This document shows positions 54,709-64,000 of a stretch of 64,000 nucleotides of DNA, piece after piece (position 1 is the first letter of the stretch; every line of letters begins with the position of its first letter). The translations under genes and the position numbers were made by a program. The notes below the pieces were generated by a model. That model was not told where the DNA came from. It saw only the letters and a list, made by a program, of their open reading frames with translations, and searched no databases. Source of the stretch: CBDCZI01 sp965224495. Lineage in GTDB: Bacteria > Bacteroidota > Bacteroidia > Cytophagales > JAAEPT01. The stretch spans positions 62,001-126,000 of the forward strand of contig CBDCZI010000014.1 in assembly GCA_965224495.1 (NCBI GenBank). Direction: 5' to 3'.

Positions 54709-55670
54709 GCGAATTTTCTAACGAAGTAGAAGAAGCTAAATCTTTACAACAAGCGTATAAAGATTTAGCAAAAGAAATTAGTAAAAAAATAGTAGGGCAA
54801 GAAGACGTCGTTCGCCTAGTAATTACATCCATTTTTTGTAACGGACACAGTTTACTTGTTGGAGTCCCTGGTTTAGCGAAAACTTTATTAGTTAATACAC
54901 TCTCAGAAGCGATGCGACTGAGTTTTAACAGAATCCAATTCACCCCTGACTTGATGCCTTCAGACATACTTGGAGCGGAAATGTTAGACGCGAACAGAAA
55001 GTTTATTTTCTCGAAAGGTCCAATTTTCGCCAACATTATTTTAGCAGATGAAATCAACAGGACACCTCCAAAAACTCAAGCGGCTCTCTTAGAGGCTATG
55101 CAAGAAAAAACGGTTACGGTGGCCGGAGACAACTTCAAATTACCAAAACCTTTCTTTGTATTAGCTACTCAAAACCCGATAGAACAAGAAGGCACTTACC
55201 CTTTACCTGAAGCGCAACTTGATCGATTTATGTTTAACATTTTGTTAGACTACCCTTCTTTTGAAGATGAGTTGCAAATCATAAAAAATACGACAGGAAA
55301 TACGGTCACAGAAATTAATGCAATTATTTCGGCTGACGACATTATCAAGTTTCAAGAGCTTGTAAAAAAAGTACCTGTTACTGATAACGTTTTAGAATAC
55401 GCTGTACGACTAGTACAAAAAACAAGACCTAACACAAATAATGCTGCTGAAATAACTAACGAATTTATAGAATGGGGTGCAGGACCAAGAGCAGCTCAAT
55501 TCTTAATTTTAGGAGCAAAATGTAATGCTTTATTAAACGGGAAATTCTCTCCCGATATCGAAGACGTTCAGGAATTGGCAATTCCTATTTTGAGGCATCG
55601 TTTAATGAAAAATTTCAAGGCCGAAGCTGAAGGGCTATCAATTGAAGACATTATTAAAAAACTACTCTAA
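54705..55670 (+). CDS. MoxR-family AAA+ ATPase
   Basis: The 321-residue ATPase has GVPGLAKT (Walker A), ILADEINRTPPKTQAALLEAMQE (Walker B and sensor region), ATQNPIEQEGTYPLPEAQLDRFMF (sensor 1/arginine finger) and RHRLMKNFKAEAEG at the end. MoxR proteins usually work with VWA-domain and DUF58 proteins on metal or complex assembly. No such partner follows here; a terminator comes directly after. Coupling to the two PPIases suggests a role in envelope protein folding. Confidence 0.93.
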   Translation: MSEFSNEVEEAKSLQQAYKDLAKEISKKIVGQEDVVRLVITSIFCNGHSLLVGVPGLAKTLLVNTLSEAMRLSFNRIQFTPDLMPSDILGAEMLDANRKFIFSKGPIFANIILADEINRTPPKTQAALLEAMQEKTVTVAGDNFKLPKPFFVLATQNPIEQEGTYPLPEAQLDRFMFNILLDYPSFEDELQIIKNTTGNTVTEINAIISADDIIKFQELVKKVPVTDNVLEYAVRLVQKTRPNTNNAAEITNEFIEWGAGPRAAQFLILGAKCNALLNGKFSPDIEDVQELAIPILRHRLMKNFKAEAEGLSIEDIIKKLL

Positions 55671-55683
55671 CTGAACGTTAGAT

Positions 55684-55729
55684 AACAAAAAAAGCCTGAT
55701 TTCACTTAGAAATCAGGCTTTTTTTGTTA
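55684..55729. terminator. Bidirectional terminator between moxR and ilvE
   Basis: AACAAAAAAAGCCTGATTTC pairs with GAAATCAGGCTTTTTTTGTT around ACTTA. Both strands end in T runs. Confidence 0.92.
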
Positions 55730-55742
55730 GTTATGGGTAAGG

Positions 55743-56798
55743 TTAAACCGTAACCATCCAATTCATATCATCCTCTACCTGACCAAGTTTCAACTTGTAC
55801 AAGTATTCACTTACTCTTTTAGAGAATTCACGACCTTCTACAGGTGGTAAGTCATAATCTTTACCATTTTCACCAATAGTAACTATTTCGTGAATAGTTA
55901 CTGCTGTACCTGTTCCAAAAGCACCGTCCAAACGTCCTTCTTGAATCGCTGTTAATACTTCTTGAACGGCGATTTTACGTTCTTCAATTTTGTATCCCCA
56001 TTTCTTTGCTAAAGCGATTACACTTTTACGTGTGATGCCGTCTAAAATAGACGTTGATAATTTAGGCGTGACAAGTATTCCTTCTATTTGAAAAACTACA
56101 TTCATAGTTCCTGCCTCTTCAATATATTTATGCTCCTTACTATCTGTCCAAAGCACTTGAGTATAACCTTCTTCTAAAGCTTTTTTTGCGGGTAATAACG
56201 ACGCGGCATAGTTCCCCCCAGATTTAGCAAAGCCAATTCCTCCTTCTGCTGCACGTACAAACTCTGTTTCGATTTTCAATCTTACAGAGTCCGCGTAATA
56301 AACAGATGCTGGAGAAGTAAATATGATAAACTTATACGATTTTGATGGAATTACCCCCAAACTCTCGTCTGTTGCAAACATAAACGGACGAATATAAAGT
56401 GAGTTACCTTCTTTATCAGAAACCCAATCTTTATCTACAGTTATTAATTGCTTTAATGCTTCTAAAAAAATATTTTCATCAACTACAGGCATACACAAAC
56501 GTTCTGCAGAAATATTAAAACGACGAATATGTTCCTCTGGGCGAAAAAGTTTAATCGCTCCTGTTTCTGGAAATTTATATGCTTTCAATCCTTCAAAAAC
56601 AGATTGCCCATAATGAAACACTGCCAAATTTGGTTCATAAGAGAAAGGTTGGTAAGGTATTATTTCTGGAATACTCCACTGACCATCAATATAATCCATC
56701 ACAAACATATGATCACTATGTGTTTTACCAAAGACCAAATTGTCAAAGTCTGTTTCATTCAACTTTGGCTGATTTGTTCGAGTAATTTTAATGTCCAT
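55743..56798 (-). CDS. ilvE: Branched-chain amino acid aminotransferase
   Basis: Pyridoxal-phosphate class IV transaminase, 351 residues, interconverting Leu/Ile/Val and their keto acids. It shows YGQSVFEGLKAYKF, RFNISAERLCMP, YIRPFMFATDESLGV, the Lys-containing LLPAKKALEEGYTQVLWTDSKEHKYIEEAGTMN and GTGTAVTIHEI. Its length and motifs fit the long form of BCAT. It can feed the leucine branch handled by the catabolic operon at 39-45 kb. Single-gene unit. Confidence 0.95.
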   Translation of the reverse strand: MDIKITRTNQPKLNETDFDNLVFGKTHSDHMFVMDYIDGQWSIPEIIPYQPFSYEPNLAVFHYGQSVFEGLKAYKFPETGAIKLFRPEEHIRRFNISAERLCMPVVDENIFLEALKQLITVDKDWVSDKEGNSLYIRPFMFATDESLGVIPSKSYKFIIFTSPASVYYADSVRLKIETEFVRAAEGGIGFAKSGGNYAASLLPAKKALEEGYTQVLWTDSKEHKYIEEAGTMNVVFQIEGILVTPKLSTSILDGITRKSVIALAKKWGYKIEERKIAVQEVLTAIQEGRLDGAFGTGTAVTIHEIVTIGENGKDYDLPPVEGREFSKRVSEYLYKLKLGQVEDDMNWMVTV

Positions 56799-56978
56799 TG
56801 TGTTTGTGTTTTATTTTAAGCACGTAAAGATAAAAAAAACTACTCTCTTATTAAACTGTTCGACGTGAATTGTTACACCTTAATTTATTATTTTTTATTT
56901 ATCACTCCTTTTTCAAAACCTAAAAGCAGTTTTTACTCGTAAACAATCAAGCTATTTATTGTTCATTAAATTGTACTT

Positions 56979-57692
56979 ATGCTCGAACAAATCATCTTTA
57001 TAGATATTGAAACAGTACCTATTTTCCATCACTACAAAGAAATGTCAAAAGAGATGCAAACATTATGGAACAAAAAAGCAGATAGAATCAATCCTTCTTC
57101 TCAAGATCACGCTAAAACCTATCAAGAGAAAGCAGGTATCTATGCAGAGTTTGGTAAAATAATAGTTATTGGCTTAGGTTATTTCAAAAAAAAAGAGAAC
57201 TCTTTAACTTTTAGAATGAAAGCACTAAAAAATAATAATGAAAAAGATTTATTAGAAGAGTTTAATCAATTATTAACCGATAAATTCTCCTCTAAAGCAT
57301 ACCGTTTTTGCGCACACAATGGCAAAGAATTCGATTACCCTTACCTCTGTCGGCGTATGCTTATCAATCAAATGGAAATACCTACCTTATTAGAAATAAG
57401 AGGAAAAAAACCATGGGAAATCAATCATCTTGACACATTGGAATTATGGAAATTTGGTGACTATAAGCATTATACTTCACTTGATTTACTTTGTTCGGTT
57501 TTAAATGTACCAACAAGTAAAACGACTATCGACGGAAGTAAAGTTGCTGAGAAATACTACAAAGAAAATGCACTAACCGAAATCGCCGAATACTGCCTTC
57601 GTGACGTACTTGCTACCGCACGTGTTTATCAACGACTTACAAACAACAGTATTATCGAAGAAAAAAATATCCACACTTTTCACCTACGTTGA
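56979..57692 (+). CDS. 3'-5' exonuclease of the DnaQ/PolB-related family
   Basis: The 237-residue protein has the DEDD-type signature: FIDIETVPIF (Exo I, Asp and Glu), FCAHNGKEFDYPYLCRRM (Exo II, Asp) and AEYCLRDVLATARVY (Exo III, Asp). It fits the group annotated as predicted PolB-like 3'-5' exonucleases. Cellular role (repair or RNA processing) is open. It ends 54 bases before the start of the hybrid kinase gene. Confidence 0.85.
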   Translation: MLEQIIFIDIETVPIFHHYKEMSKEMQTLWNKKADRINPSSQDHAKTYQEKAGIYAEFGKIIVIGLGYFKKKENSLTFRMKALKNNNEKDLLEEFNQLLTDKFSSKAYRFCAHNGKEFDYPYLCRRMLINQMEIPTLLEIRGKKPWEINHLDTLELWKFGDYKHYTSLDLLCSVLNVPTSKTTIDGSKVAEKYYKENALTEIAEYCLRDVLATARVYQRLTNNSIIEEKNIHTFHLR

Positions 57693-57746
57693 AAGGCTAA
57701 GTACTTGTTTTTTATGTATATTGTTCGTTACCACAACAATCGTTAC

Positions 57747-60104
57747 ATGAGATATTTGTTTTACACCTTATTTTTCTTTTTACTAAACAGCTCCTTTTCT
57801 GTATTGGCACAGGAGGAGATTATTATTAACGAAAAATTTGAGTCTATCGAATTAGAGCCGTACTTCTTTTATTCCCCTAAAGAAAATTTAACAGCTCAAA
57901 ACATTAGCACTAAAGATTTTATTGTGCTACCAAAGGACTTAGATATTCAAAATAAACTTAAAAAAACCACGTGGTTTAAGTTTAAGTTAAGTAACAAAAC
58001 CAACAACATAAAAGACCTTACTTTTACTATTGGAAACATACATTTTAGAAACTACGCACTTTATAAAGAAAACAAAAAATCCACTTTTCTTCTTTTTAAA
58101 TTTACAAAAGACAAAGTATCAAAAACTCATAATTTTTATCTTTCACCTAACGAAGATGCTATATTTTACTTAAAAGCACAACACACAAGTATCAACTATC
58201 GTTTCAAGCCTTTGCTTTCTTCAACAAATTCATACACACAAAAAGCGTTTAATAAAAACCTGATAAGCACATCTTTTTATGGAGCCGGTTTGTTTCTGTT
58301 TGTATTTAACCTGATTTTATTCTTTTATTTTAAAGAAACATACCTCTTATTTTATGCTTTGTACATCTTTTTTTATACTGCATTCTCTAGTATTTACGAA
58401 GGTCTTTTTGAAACCACCCTCTTCCTAAACCATCGGCAAATTGGTAACATTATTACAATCAGTTTTATTTTACTTTCTTATGTCTTTACAACTCTATTTC
58501 TAACCAAGTTTTTAAACACTAAAAAGCACTTACCCAAATTACACAAGGCCTCTCGTGTATTAATTATAAGTTTAACATTATTGGTTCTTCTCAATTTCAC
58601 TTCTCCAATAGACCACATCCTCAATGAGCTAATTATGTTACCTAGCTTTATTTCAATGCTATTCATATTAACACTAACCATCGTGTCGGTAAATCGTAAA
58701 ATTCATTTAGCTAAAATGGTACTTTACTCTTACGTTTGGCTGATTAGCTGCGGGATTCTGTCATTACTATTAATCTACAATATCACCCCCCTAACTATTA
58801 ATGGTGATATTTTCTTGAAGATTGGTTTACTTGGAGAACTTATCATCTTAACATTCGCAATTATCATTTACTTATTTGAGACCAACAACCAACTAAAAGG
58901 TCGTGTGAAAGACGAACTTAAAAAATCGTATGCGATGAACAAGCAGTTGGAAGAGAAACAAACCCAACTCAAACACCTTTCGGGTATCAAAGATCGGTTT
59001 TTAGTCAATATTAGTCACGAAATAAGAACGCCTCTCAATGCCATTTTGGGAACAACAACCTTACTAAATACCCAGAACCTACCCGATAGTATTAATCACC
59101 ACGTAACTACAATCAAGACGGCAGGAGCGAATCTTATGGGGATTATTGACGATATTTTGAGCTTTAAAATATTAACCAAAGACGAAATAAACATCAACAT
59201 TTCAACATTCAACATCTCCGAGGAATTAGAGAAAATTTGTCTCTTACATAAAGAAAAAATCACGGCTAAATCACTCTTTTTTGATTTTTACAATCTCCTT
59301 GATTATCCCGACATTCGTCATAAAGGTGATTTACAAAAAATCCTTAAATCTGTAAACATATTACTTGATAACGCACTCAAATACACACAAAAAGGAAATA
59401 TTGAAATCACCTTATCTTCAATAGAGGTTAGCCCAAACAGTGACGCAATAAAAATAATAGTAAAAGACACTGGGAAAGGAGTTAAGCAAAGTCAAAAAGA
59501 GCATATTTTCAAAAGTTTCGCACAAGAAAACGAAGAATACACAAGAGAGTTTGGAGGCTTAGGTATGGGGTTAGCCGTTTTTGATAAAATCATAGGAAAA
59601 CTCAATGGAGAAATTATTTTTGAAAGTAAACAAGATCAAGGCAGTACCTTTGGTTTCACACTACCTTTAGATAAAATAGGCTCACTAAATAACGCCAAAA
59701 AAGAAGAGAACAAACCTCTTCTAACTAATGAAGTGAAAATTTTATTGGTTGAAGACGACCGTATAAACCAATTAATAGCAACGCAATTTCTTGAAAAAAC
59801 AAACAGAAAAACCAAGATAATGATTGCTAACAACGGTAAAGAGGCAGTTACTCAATTAGAGAACGAAGTCATTGACATTATTTTCATGGACTTACAGATG
59901 CCCGTGATGAACGGCTACGAAGCCACAGAAATCATTCGTAACCTAACTCATAAGAAAAAGAAAAAGACACCCATCATCGCACTTACTGCTCATACGCAAA
60001 ATAGTGAGCGTATCAAATGCCAGTCTTACGGGATGAACGGTTTCGTGTCTAAACCTTACACTATCAAAGATTTGGAGCACGTGATCACATTACACATTCA
60101 ATAA
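57747..60104 (+). CDS. 7TMR-DISM hybrid histidine kinase / response regulator
   Basis: ATG 57747 gives a signal peptide (RYLFYTLFFFLLNSSFSVLAQ). A periplasmic 7TMR-DISM ligand-binding domain (about 25-165) and seven membrane helices (about 170-390) lead to a coiled coil. Then come HisKA (VNISHEIRTPLNAI, His near residue 423), HATPase (DNALKYTQKGN, DTGKGV, GLGMGLAVFDK) and a receiver domain (LLVEDDRINQLIATQFL, IIFMDLQMPVMNG with Asp near 715, SKPYTIKDLE). Length is 785 residues. Ligand unknown. No HPt partner is next to it, although such hybrids normally need one. Confidence 0.92.
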   Translation: MRYLFYTLFFFLLNSSFSVLAQEEIIINEKFESIELEPYFFYSPKENLTAQNISTKDFIVLPKDLDIQNKLKKTTWFKFKLSNKTNNIKDLTFTIGNIHFRNYALYKENKKSTFLLFKFTKDKVSKTHNFYLSPNEDAIFYLKAQHTSINYRFKPLLSSTNSYTQKAFNKNLISTSFYGAGLFLFVFNLILFFYFKETYLLFYALYIFFYTAFSSIYEGLFETTLFLNHRQIGNIITISFILLSYVFTTLFLTKFLNTKKHLPKLHKASRVLIISLTLLVLLNFTSPIDHILNELIMLPSFISMLFILTLTIVSVNRKIHLAKMVLYSYVWLISCGILSLLLIYNITPLTINGDIFLKIGLLGELIILTFAIIIYLFETNNQLKGRVKDELKKSYAMNKQLEEKQTQLKHLSGIKDRFLVNISHEIRTPLNAILGTTTLLNTQNLPDSINHHVTTIKTAGANLMGIIDDILSFKILTKDEININISTFNISEELEKICLLHKEKITAKSLFFDFYNLLDYPDIRHKGDLQKILKSVNILLDNALKYTQKGNIEITLSSIEVSPNSDAIKIIVKDTGKGVKQSQKEHIFKSFAQENEEYTREFGGLGMGLAVFDKIIGKLNGEIIFESKQDQGSTFGFTLPLDKIGSLNNAKKEENKPLLTNEVKILLVEDDRINQLIATQFLEKTNRKTKIMIANNGKEAVTQLENEVIDIIFMDLQMPVMNGYEATEIIRNLTHKKKKKTPIIALTAHTQNSERIKCQSYGMNGFVSKPYTIKDLEHVITLHIQ

Positions 60105-60105
60105 A

Positions 60106-61290
60106 TCACCTATTCAATATACTATGAGCAACTAGATGCGCCGTCGAAAAGCACCCTTGCAATAAAAAGCCTCCTGTTGGAGCGTCCCAATCAATCATCT
60201 CTCCTGCTACAAAAAAATCTGATCGTTTTTTTAGCGAAAAATCTTCGTTAACCCCCTCCAATGCCACACCTCCAACTGTAGATATTGCCTCATCAATTGG
60301 ACGTAAACTGTCAATAGGCACAACTAACTTTTTTAATTTCTCAATAAACATTTTTGTATTAACAAACTCTTCTTTGGTTGTATAAGCTTTCAAAACTGCC
60401 ATTTGGGGTTTACTTAAACGAAAAACACGCTCGTAATCCTTTGTTTTCATTCCTTTAAACAACTTATCATTTAACTGTTTAAGATTGTTCGTAGGCTTAA
60501 AGTCTATCTCTAATAACGGTGTATTTCCTTTATTCAATTCCTTTCTGACCTCAGGTACTATCGGATAGATTGCATTACCTTCCAAACCATATGCTGTCAA
60601 CAAAACTTCGCCTACAACGGTTTTTTCGTTCAAGGTCACACTAATATTCTTCAACGGTTTTCCCTCATGGTAACGCAACAGTTCTTTTTCCCAAGAGACA
60701 TTTACGCCACAGTTTGATGACTGGAACGGTTTACATATTACTCCTAACTCTTCAAAAGAAGACAACCAATTACCATCCGAACCTGTTTGTTTCCATGACG
60801 CTCCTCCCATAGCAAAAACCACAAAATCAGTAGTTAAACTATATTCTTTATCTTTATTTTTTATAATTAAGTTTTGTATTTTATCAAACCCCACAAACTG
60901 ATGGTTCGTCTTGATCTCTACTCTTTTTTTTGATAAACTTAACCGTATTGCATCCAACACTTCAATAGGCTTCACTCCTTTTTCAGGAAAAACACGACCA
61001 CTACTGCCTACATAAGTTACTACACCTAAATCACTCAACCAATCACGGGTTTTGACAGACCCAAAACCAGCTATTGCTTTTTTTAAAAAGTTCTCAGAAG
61101 AATATTTAGCCATTAAATCTTTTCCATCTAAACTATTGGTCAAATTGAAACCTCCTTTACCTGCTACTAAAAATTTTCGACCTATACTTTTTTCTTTTTC
61201 GTAAATAGTGACCTCACAAGCATCTCCTAAAAAATACGCCAAGACTAAACTCGATGCTCCCCCTCCTATTATCGCTACTTTTTTCATCAC
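60106..61290 (-). CDS. BaiN/HI0933-family NAD(P)/FAD-dependent oxidoreductase
   Basis: The 394-residue flavoprotein has the Rossmann start VAIIGGGASSLVLAYFLG, GRKFLVAGKGGFNLTNS, GGASWKQTGSDGNW, the YGLEGNAIYPI region, and the C-terminal FFVAGEMIDWDAPTGGFLLQGCFSTAHLV that closes the FAD site. The family is often annotated as aminoacetone oxidase or dihydrouridine-like oxidase; its substrate is not known. It is convergent with the hybrid kinase gene, with only 1 base between the stops. Confidence 0.9.
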   Translation of the reverse strand: MMKKVAIIGGGASSLVLAYFLGDACEVTIYEKEKSIGRKFLVAGKGGFNLTNSLDGKDLMAKYSSENFLKKAIAGFGSVKTRDWLSDLGVVTYVGSSGRVFPEKGVKPIEVLDAIRLSLSKKRVEIKTNHQFVGFDKIQNLIIKNKDKEYSLTTDFVVFAMGGASWKQTGSDGNWLSSFEELGVICKPFQSSNCGVNVSWEKELLRYHEGKPLKNISVTLNEKTVVGEVLLTAYGLEGNAIYPIVPEVRKELNKGNTPLLEIDFKPTNNLKQLNDKLFKGMKTKDYERVFRLSKPQMAVLKAYTTKEEFVNTKMFIEKLKKLVVPIDSLRPIDEAISTVGGVALEGVNEDFSLKKRSDFFVAGEMIDWDAPTGGFLLQGCFSTAHLVAHSILNR

Positions 61291-61480
61291 TGCAAGTTAA
61301 GTGCATTGTTTTGTAAATAAAAATAGACCTCTGCTATTTACCAAAGACAAAACACCTACGATAATACTATTCCATATAGGTTTTGACTATTCAATTTTAG
61401 ACTTCTACCTGCTTTCCTCTTTTTTTATTCATTTTCTCCTATTGTCGATAACTTCTCCTCTATTATTCTACTGTTTTTTG

Positions 61481-61488
61481 TATCTTTG
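61481..61488 (+). promoter_or_regulatory. Promoter -7 element of purL
   Basis: TATCTTTG matches TAnnTTTG, 22 bases ahead of the purL ATG; no clear -33 element. No purine riboswitch-like structure was recognised here. Confidence 0.5.
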
Positions 61489-61510
61489 CGTCTTCAAATA
61501 ATTCTGAATT

Positions 61511-64000
61511 ATGATTCTTTTCTTCGTTCACAAATCAGGGGACAAAACTTACACTGTTCATTCGAGCACAAAACTTAATAAAGAAAACACAACTAAGTTG
61601 GAGTGGCTTTTAGAGGGTAAGGCTTCTAGCGCAACTACTTTAGATGGTTTTTATTTAGGACCTCGTAAAGAAATGATAACACCTTGGAGTACTAATGCTG
61701 TGGAAATCACACAGAATATGGCTATCGAGGGTATCATCAGAATTGAAGAATTTGTTAAGGTTGCTGACGAAAAAGTCTTGTATGACTCAATGTTAAAACA
61801 ACTTTACACGGGACTTACGCAAGAAAGTTTTATTATCGATCAAGAACCTGAACCTGTTTTGTTTGTTGATGATATCTCGGCTTACAATGCACAAGAAGGA
61901 TTGGCTTTAAATAGTAATGAAGTCAAATACTTGGATGATTTGGCTATCAAACTAGGTAGAAAGCTGACTGATTCAGAGGTTTTTGGGTTTTCTCAAGTAA
62001 ACTCTGAGCATTGCCGTCACAAAATATTTAATGGTACGTTTATCATTGATGGAGAAGAAAAAGAACATTCGCTTTTCAAATTAATTAGAAAAACGACAGA
62101 AGAGAATAAAAACAAAGTAGTTTCTGCTTATAAGGATAACGTGGCATTTGTTGCTGGTCCTAAAATTGAGCAATTTGCTCCTGCTACACAAAACAAAGGA
62201 GACTTTTTCGAAACTAAAAAAATTGATAGTGTAATTTCTGTAAAAGCAGAAACACACAATTTCCCTACAACTGTTGAGCCTTTTAACGGTGCTGCAACTG
62301 GTGCGGGTGGAGAAATCAGAGACCGTATGGCTGGAGGAAAGGCTTCAATGCCTTTAGCTGGTACAGCGGTTTACATGACTTCTTATTCAAGATTAGAAGA
62401 CAACAGACCTTGGGAAGAAGCAACGGAGGCACGTCCTTGGTTGTACCAAACACCTATGGACATTTTAATCAAAGCGTCAAATGGAGCTTCTGATTTTGGA
62501 AATAAATTTGGTCAGCCAATGATTGCTGGTTCGGTTTTAACTTTCGAACACAACGAAAACGACAAAATGTACGGTTTCGATAAAGTAATTATGCTTGCTG
62601 GTGGTGTTGGTTATGGTCGTTTAGAAGACGCACTAAAAGCTACGCCTAAAAAAGGCGACAAAGTGGTTGTTCTTGGTGGAGATAATTACAGAATTGGAAT
62701 GGGTGGTTCGGCTGTCTCTTCAGTTGCAACTGGTGAGTTTAATTCTGGAATTGAATTAAACGCTGTACAACGTTCTAATCCTGAAATGCAAAAACGTGTG
62801 GCAAATGTTGTCCGTGCGATGTCTGAAAAAGGTGCAAACCCTATTATCTCTATCCATGATCACGGTGCTGGTGGACATTTAAACTGTCTTTCTGAATTAG
62901 TTGAAGAAGGTGGAGGAACAATTGATCTTTCAAAATTACCTGTTGGCGACCCGACTTTATCAAGTAAAGAAATAGTTGGTAACGAATCACAAGAAAGAAT
63001 GGGATTGGTTATCAATGAAAAATACATTGATGAAATGATGGATCTTGCTCAAAGAGAAAGAGCCCCTATGTATGTTGTCGGAGAAATCACTGGCGATATG
63101 CAATTCAAATTTGAAGATAAAAAAACAGGGCAAAACCCTATAGATTTACAGTTAGATGATATGTTTGGAAACCCTCCAAAAACTATCATGAGAGATAAAA
63201 CAATCCCTGCTAATTTCGCTGCTGTAAAATACGATAAAGAGGCAATTCAAACTTATATAGAAGGCGTTTTACAATTAGACGCTGTTGCTTGTAAAGATTG
63301 GTTGACAAACAAAGTGGACAGATCGGTTACAGGTAAGGTTGCAGCACAACAAACTGTTGGGGAATTACAGATTCCTTTAAACAATGTTGGCGTGATGGCT
63401 TTAGATTACCGTTCGGGTAAAGGTATTGCTACCTCTATCGGTCACGCTCCTGTAAGTGCGTTGATTGACCCAAAGGCAGGTTCGCAAATGTCAATCGCCG
63501 AATCATTGACAAATATGGTTTGGGCGCCTATCCAAGACGGTATCAAAGGTGTTTCTTTGAGTGCCAACTGGATGTGGCCTTGTAACAACCCTGGCGAAGA
63601 TGCTCGTCTTTATTCTGCAGTTGAAGCAACAAGTAAATTTGCTATCGAATTAGGATTGAATATCCCTACGGGAAAAGATTCTCTTTCTATGGTTCAGAAG
63701 TACAAAAACCAAACGGTTTATGCTCCTGGAACAGTAATTATTTCGGCAGGAGGTGAAGTAACTGATATTAAAAAGATTGTTGAACCTGTTTTAGTAAACG
63801 ATAACAATTCGAAAATACTTTATATTGACTTCTCTTCTGACGATTTCAAACTGGGTGGTAGCTCATTTGCTCAATTAACAAACAAACTCGGTGTAGATAC
63901 ACCAAGTATCAAAAACTCGGCTTATTTCAAATCTGCATTTAATGCGGTACAAGAGTTGGTTGAAAAAGAATTAATTTTAGCAGGACACGATATTTCGGCA
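61511..64000 (+). CDS. purL: Phosphoribosylformylglycinamidine synthase, N-terminal 830 residues (right edge cut)
   Basis: Converts FGAR to FGAM with ATP and glutamine in purine synthesis. The start MILFFVHKSGDKTYTVHSSTK resembles the PurS-like N-terminal domain of the long single-chain PurL. It continues with FGFSQVNSEHCRHKIFNG, VKAETHNFPTTVEPFNGAATGAGGEIRD, KDPTL-region equivalents, GGVGYGRLEDALKAT and the second half-repeat with LSANWMWPCNNPGEDARLYSAVEA. It is the fused type (about 1200 residues expected), with the glutaminase domain beyond the window. Confidence 0.95.
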   Translation, partial: MILFFVHKSGDKTYTVHSSTKLNKENTTKLEWLLEGKASSATTLDGFYLGPRKEMITPWSTNAVEITQNMAIEGIIRIEEFVKVADEKVLYDSMLKQLYTGLTQESFIIDQEPEPVLFVDDISAYNAQEGLALNSNEVKYLDDLAIKLGRKLTDSEVFGFSQVNSEHCRHKIFNGTFIIDGEEKEHSLFKLIRKTTEENKNKVVSAYKDNVAFVAGPKIEQFAPATQNKGDFFETKKIDSVISVKAETHNFPTTVEPFNGAATGAGGEIRDRMAGGKASMPLAGTAVYMTSYSRLEDNRPWEEATEARPWLYQTPMDILIKASNGASDFGNKFGQPMIAGSVLTFEHNENDKMYGFDKVIMLAGGVGYGRLEDALKATPKKGDKVVVLGGDNYRIGMGGSAVSSVATGEFNSGIELNAVQRSNPEMQKRVANVVRAMSEKGANPIISIHDHGAGGHLNCLSELVEEGGGTIDLSKLPVGDPTLSSKEIVGNESQERMGLVINEKYIDEMMDLAQRERAPMYVVGEITGDMQFKFEDKKTGQNPIDLQLDDMFGNPPKTIMRDKTIPANFAAVKYDKEAIQTYIEGVLQLDAVACKDWLTNKVDRSVTGKVAAQQTVGELQIPLNNVGVMALDYRSGKGIATSIGHAPVSALIDPKAGSQMSIAESLTNMVWAPIQDGIKGVSLSANWMWPCNNPGEDARLYSAVEATSKFAIELGLNIPTGKDSLSMVQKYKNQTVYAPGTVIISAGGEVTDIKKIVEPVLVNDNNSKILYIDFSSDDFKLGGSSFAQLTNKLGVDTPSIKNSAYFKSAFNAVQELVEKELILAGHDISA

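Noticed and set aside
61300..61510. Purine riboswitch ahead of purL
   Set aside because: No conserved purine or PRPP aptamer core could be recognised in this AT-rich leader.

Overview
The window is an AT-rich stretch of chromosome from a member of the Bacteroidota, most likely Flavobacteriales (Flavobacteriaceae or Weeksellaceae). This rests on TAnnTTTG-type promoters, a PorP/SprF type IX secretion protein, a 7TMR-DISM hybrid kinase, a propeller hybrid kinase, a compact type II-C Cas9 and flavobacterial dispersed repeats. No rRNA or tRNA gene was seen.

Layout. 1-3.1 kb: end of a frameshifted POT peptide transporter and an OmpA/PD40 envelope protein. 3.1-13.9 kb: a disturbed type II-C CRISPR-Cas locus. 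An IS1595-family element with an 8-bp target duplication sits in the last codons of cas2, cas1 is frameshifted in an A8 run, and a 29-repeat array follows. Four 'spacers' at the array's cas9 end are abnormal: 182, 167, 75 and about 1716 nt. The largest carries phage head and tape-measure gene fragments. An NmFic-like Fic enzyme lies between array and cas9, and a divergent tracrRNA lies upstream of cas9. 14-23.3 kb: a small membrane protein, a cell-wall amidase, a four-gene operon (DAHP-synthase-fold protein, ArgE-like M20 enzyme, M17 aminopeptidase, PhnA), then a GbsR regulator with two membrane-associated fusion proteins.

23.4-31 kb: ppc, then a gene-poor stretch leading into an integron-like cassette region. 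Two orphan genes each carry complementary core sites and a long attC-like inverted repeat. An IS1182-family element has landed in the core of one site, and a truncated copy at the equivalent place in the other. 31-45 kb: queD, a hydrolase, a DEAD-box helicase, hopJ-like and apbE genes, a giant hybrid kinase, and a leucine/branched acyl-CoA degradation operon (MCC beta subunit, enoyl-CoA hydratase, AtuA family, acyl-CoA dehydrogenase). 45-64 kb: housekeeping genes (accD, nadC, porP, guaB, periplasmic PPIases, moxR, ilvE, an exonuclease, a 7TMR-DISM hybrid kinase, a BaiN-like flavoprotein, and the 5' part of purL).

Six or seven copies of a structured intergenic element (GGCATAGGGAT ... AAGCCCGACCC) are scattered through the window and resemble a flavobacterial noncoding RNA family. 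The most unusual parts are the phage-loaded CRISPR array and the attC-like cassettes targeted by IS1182.
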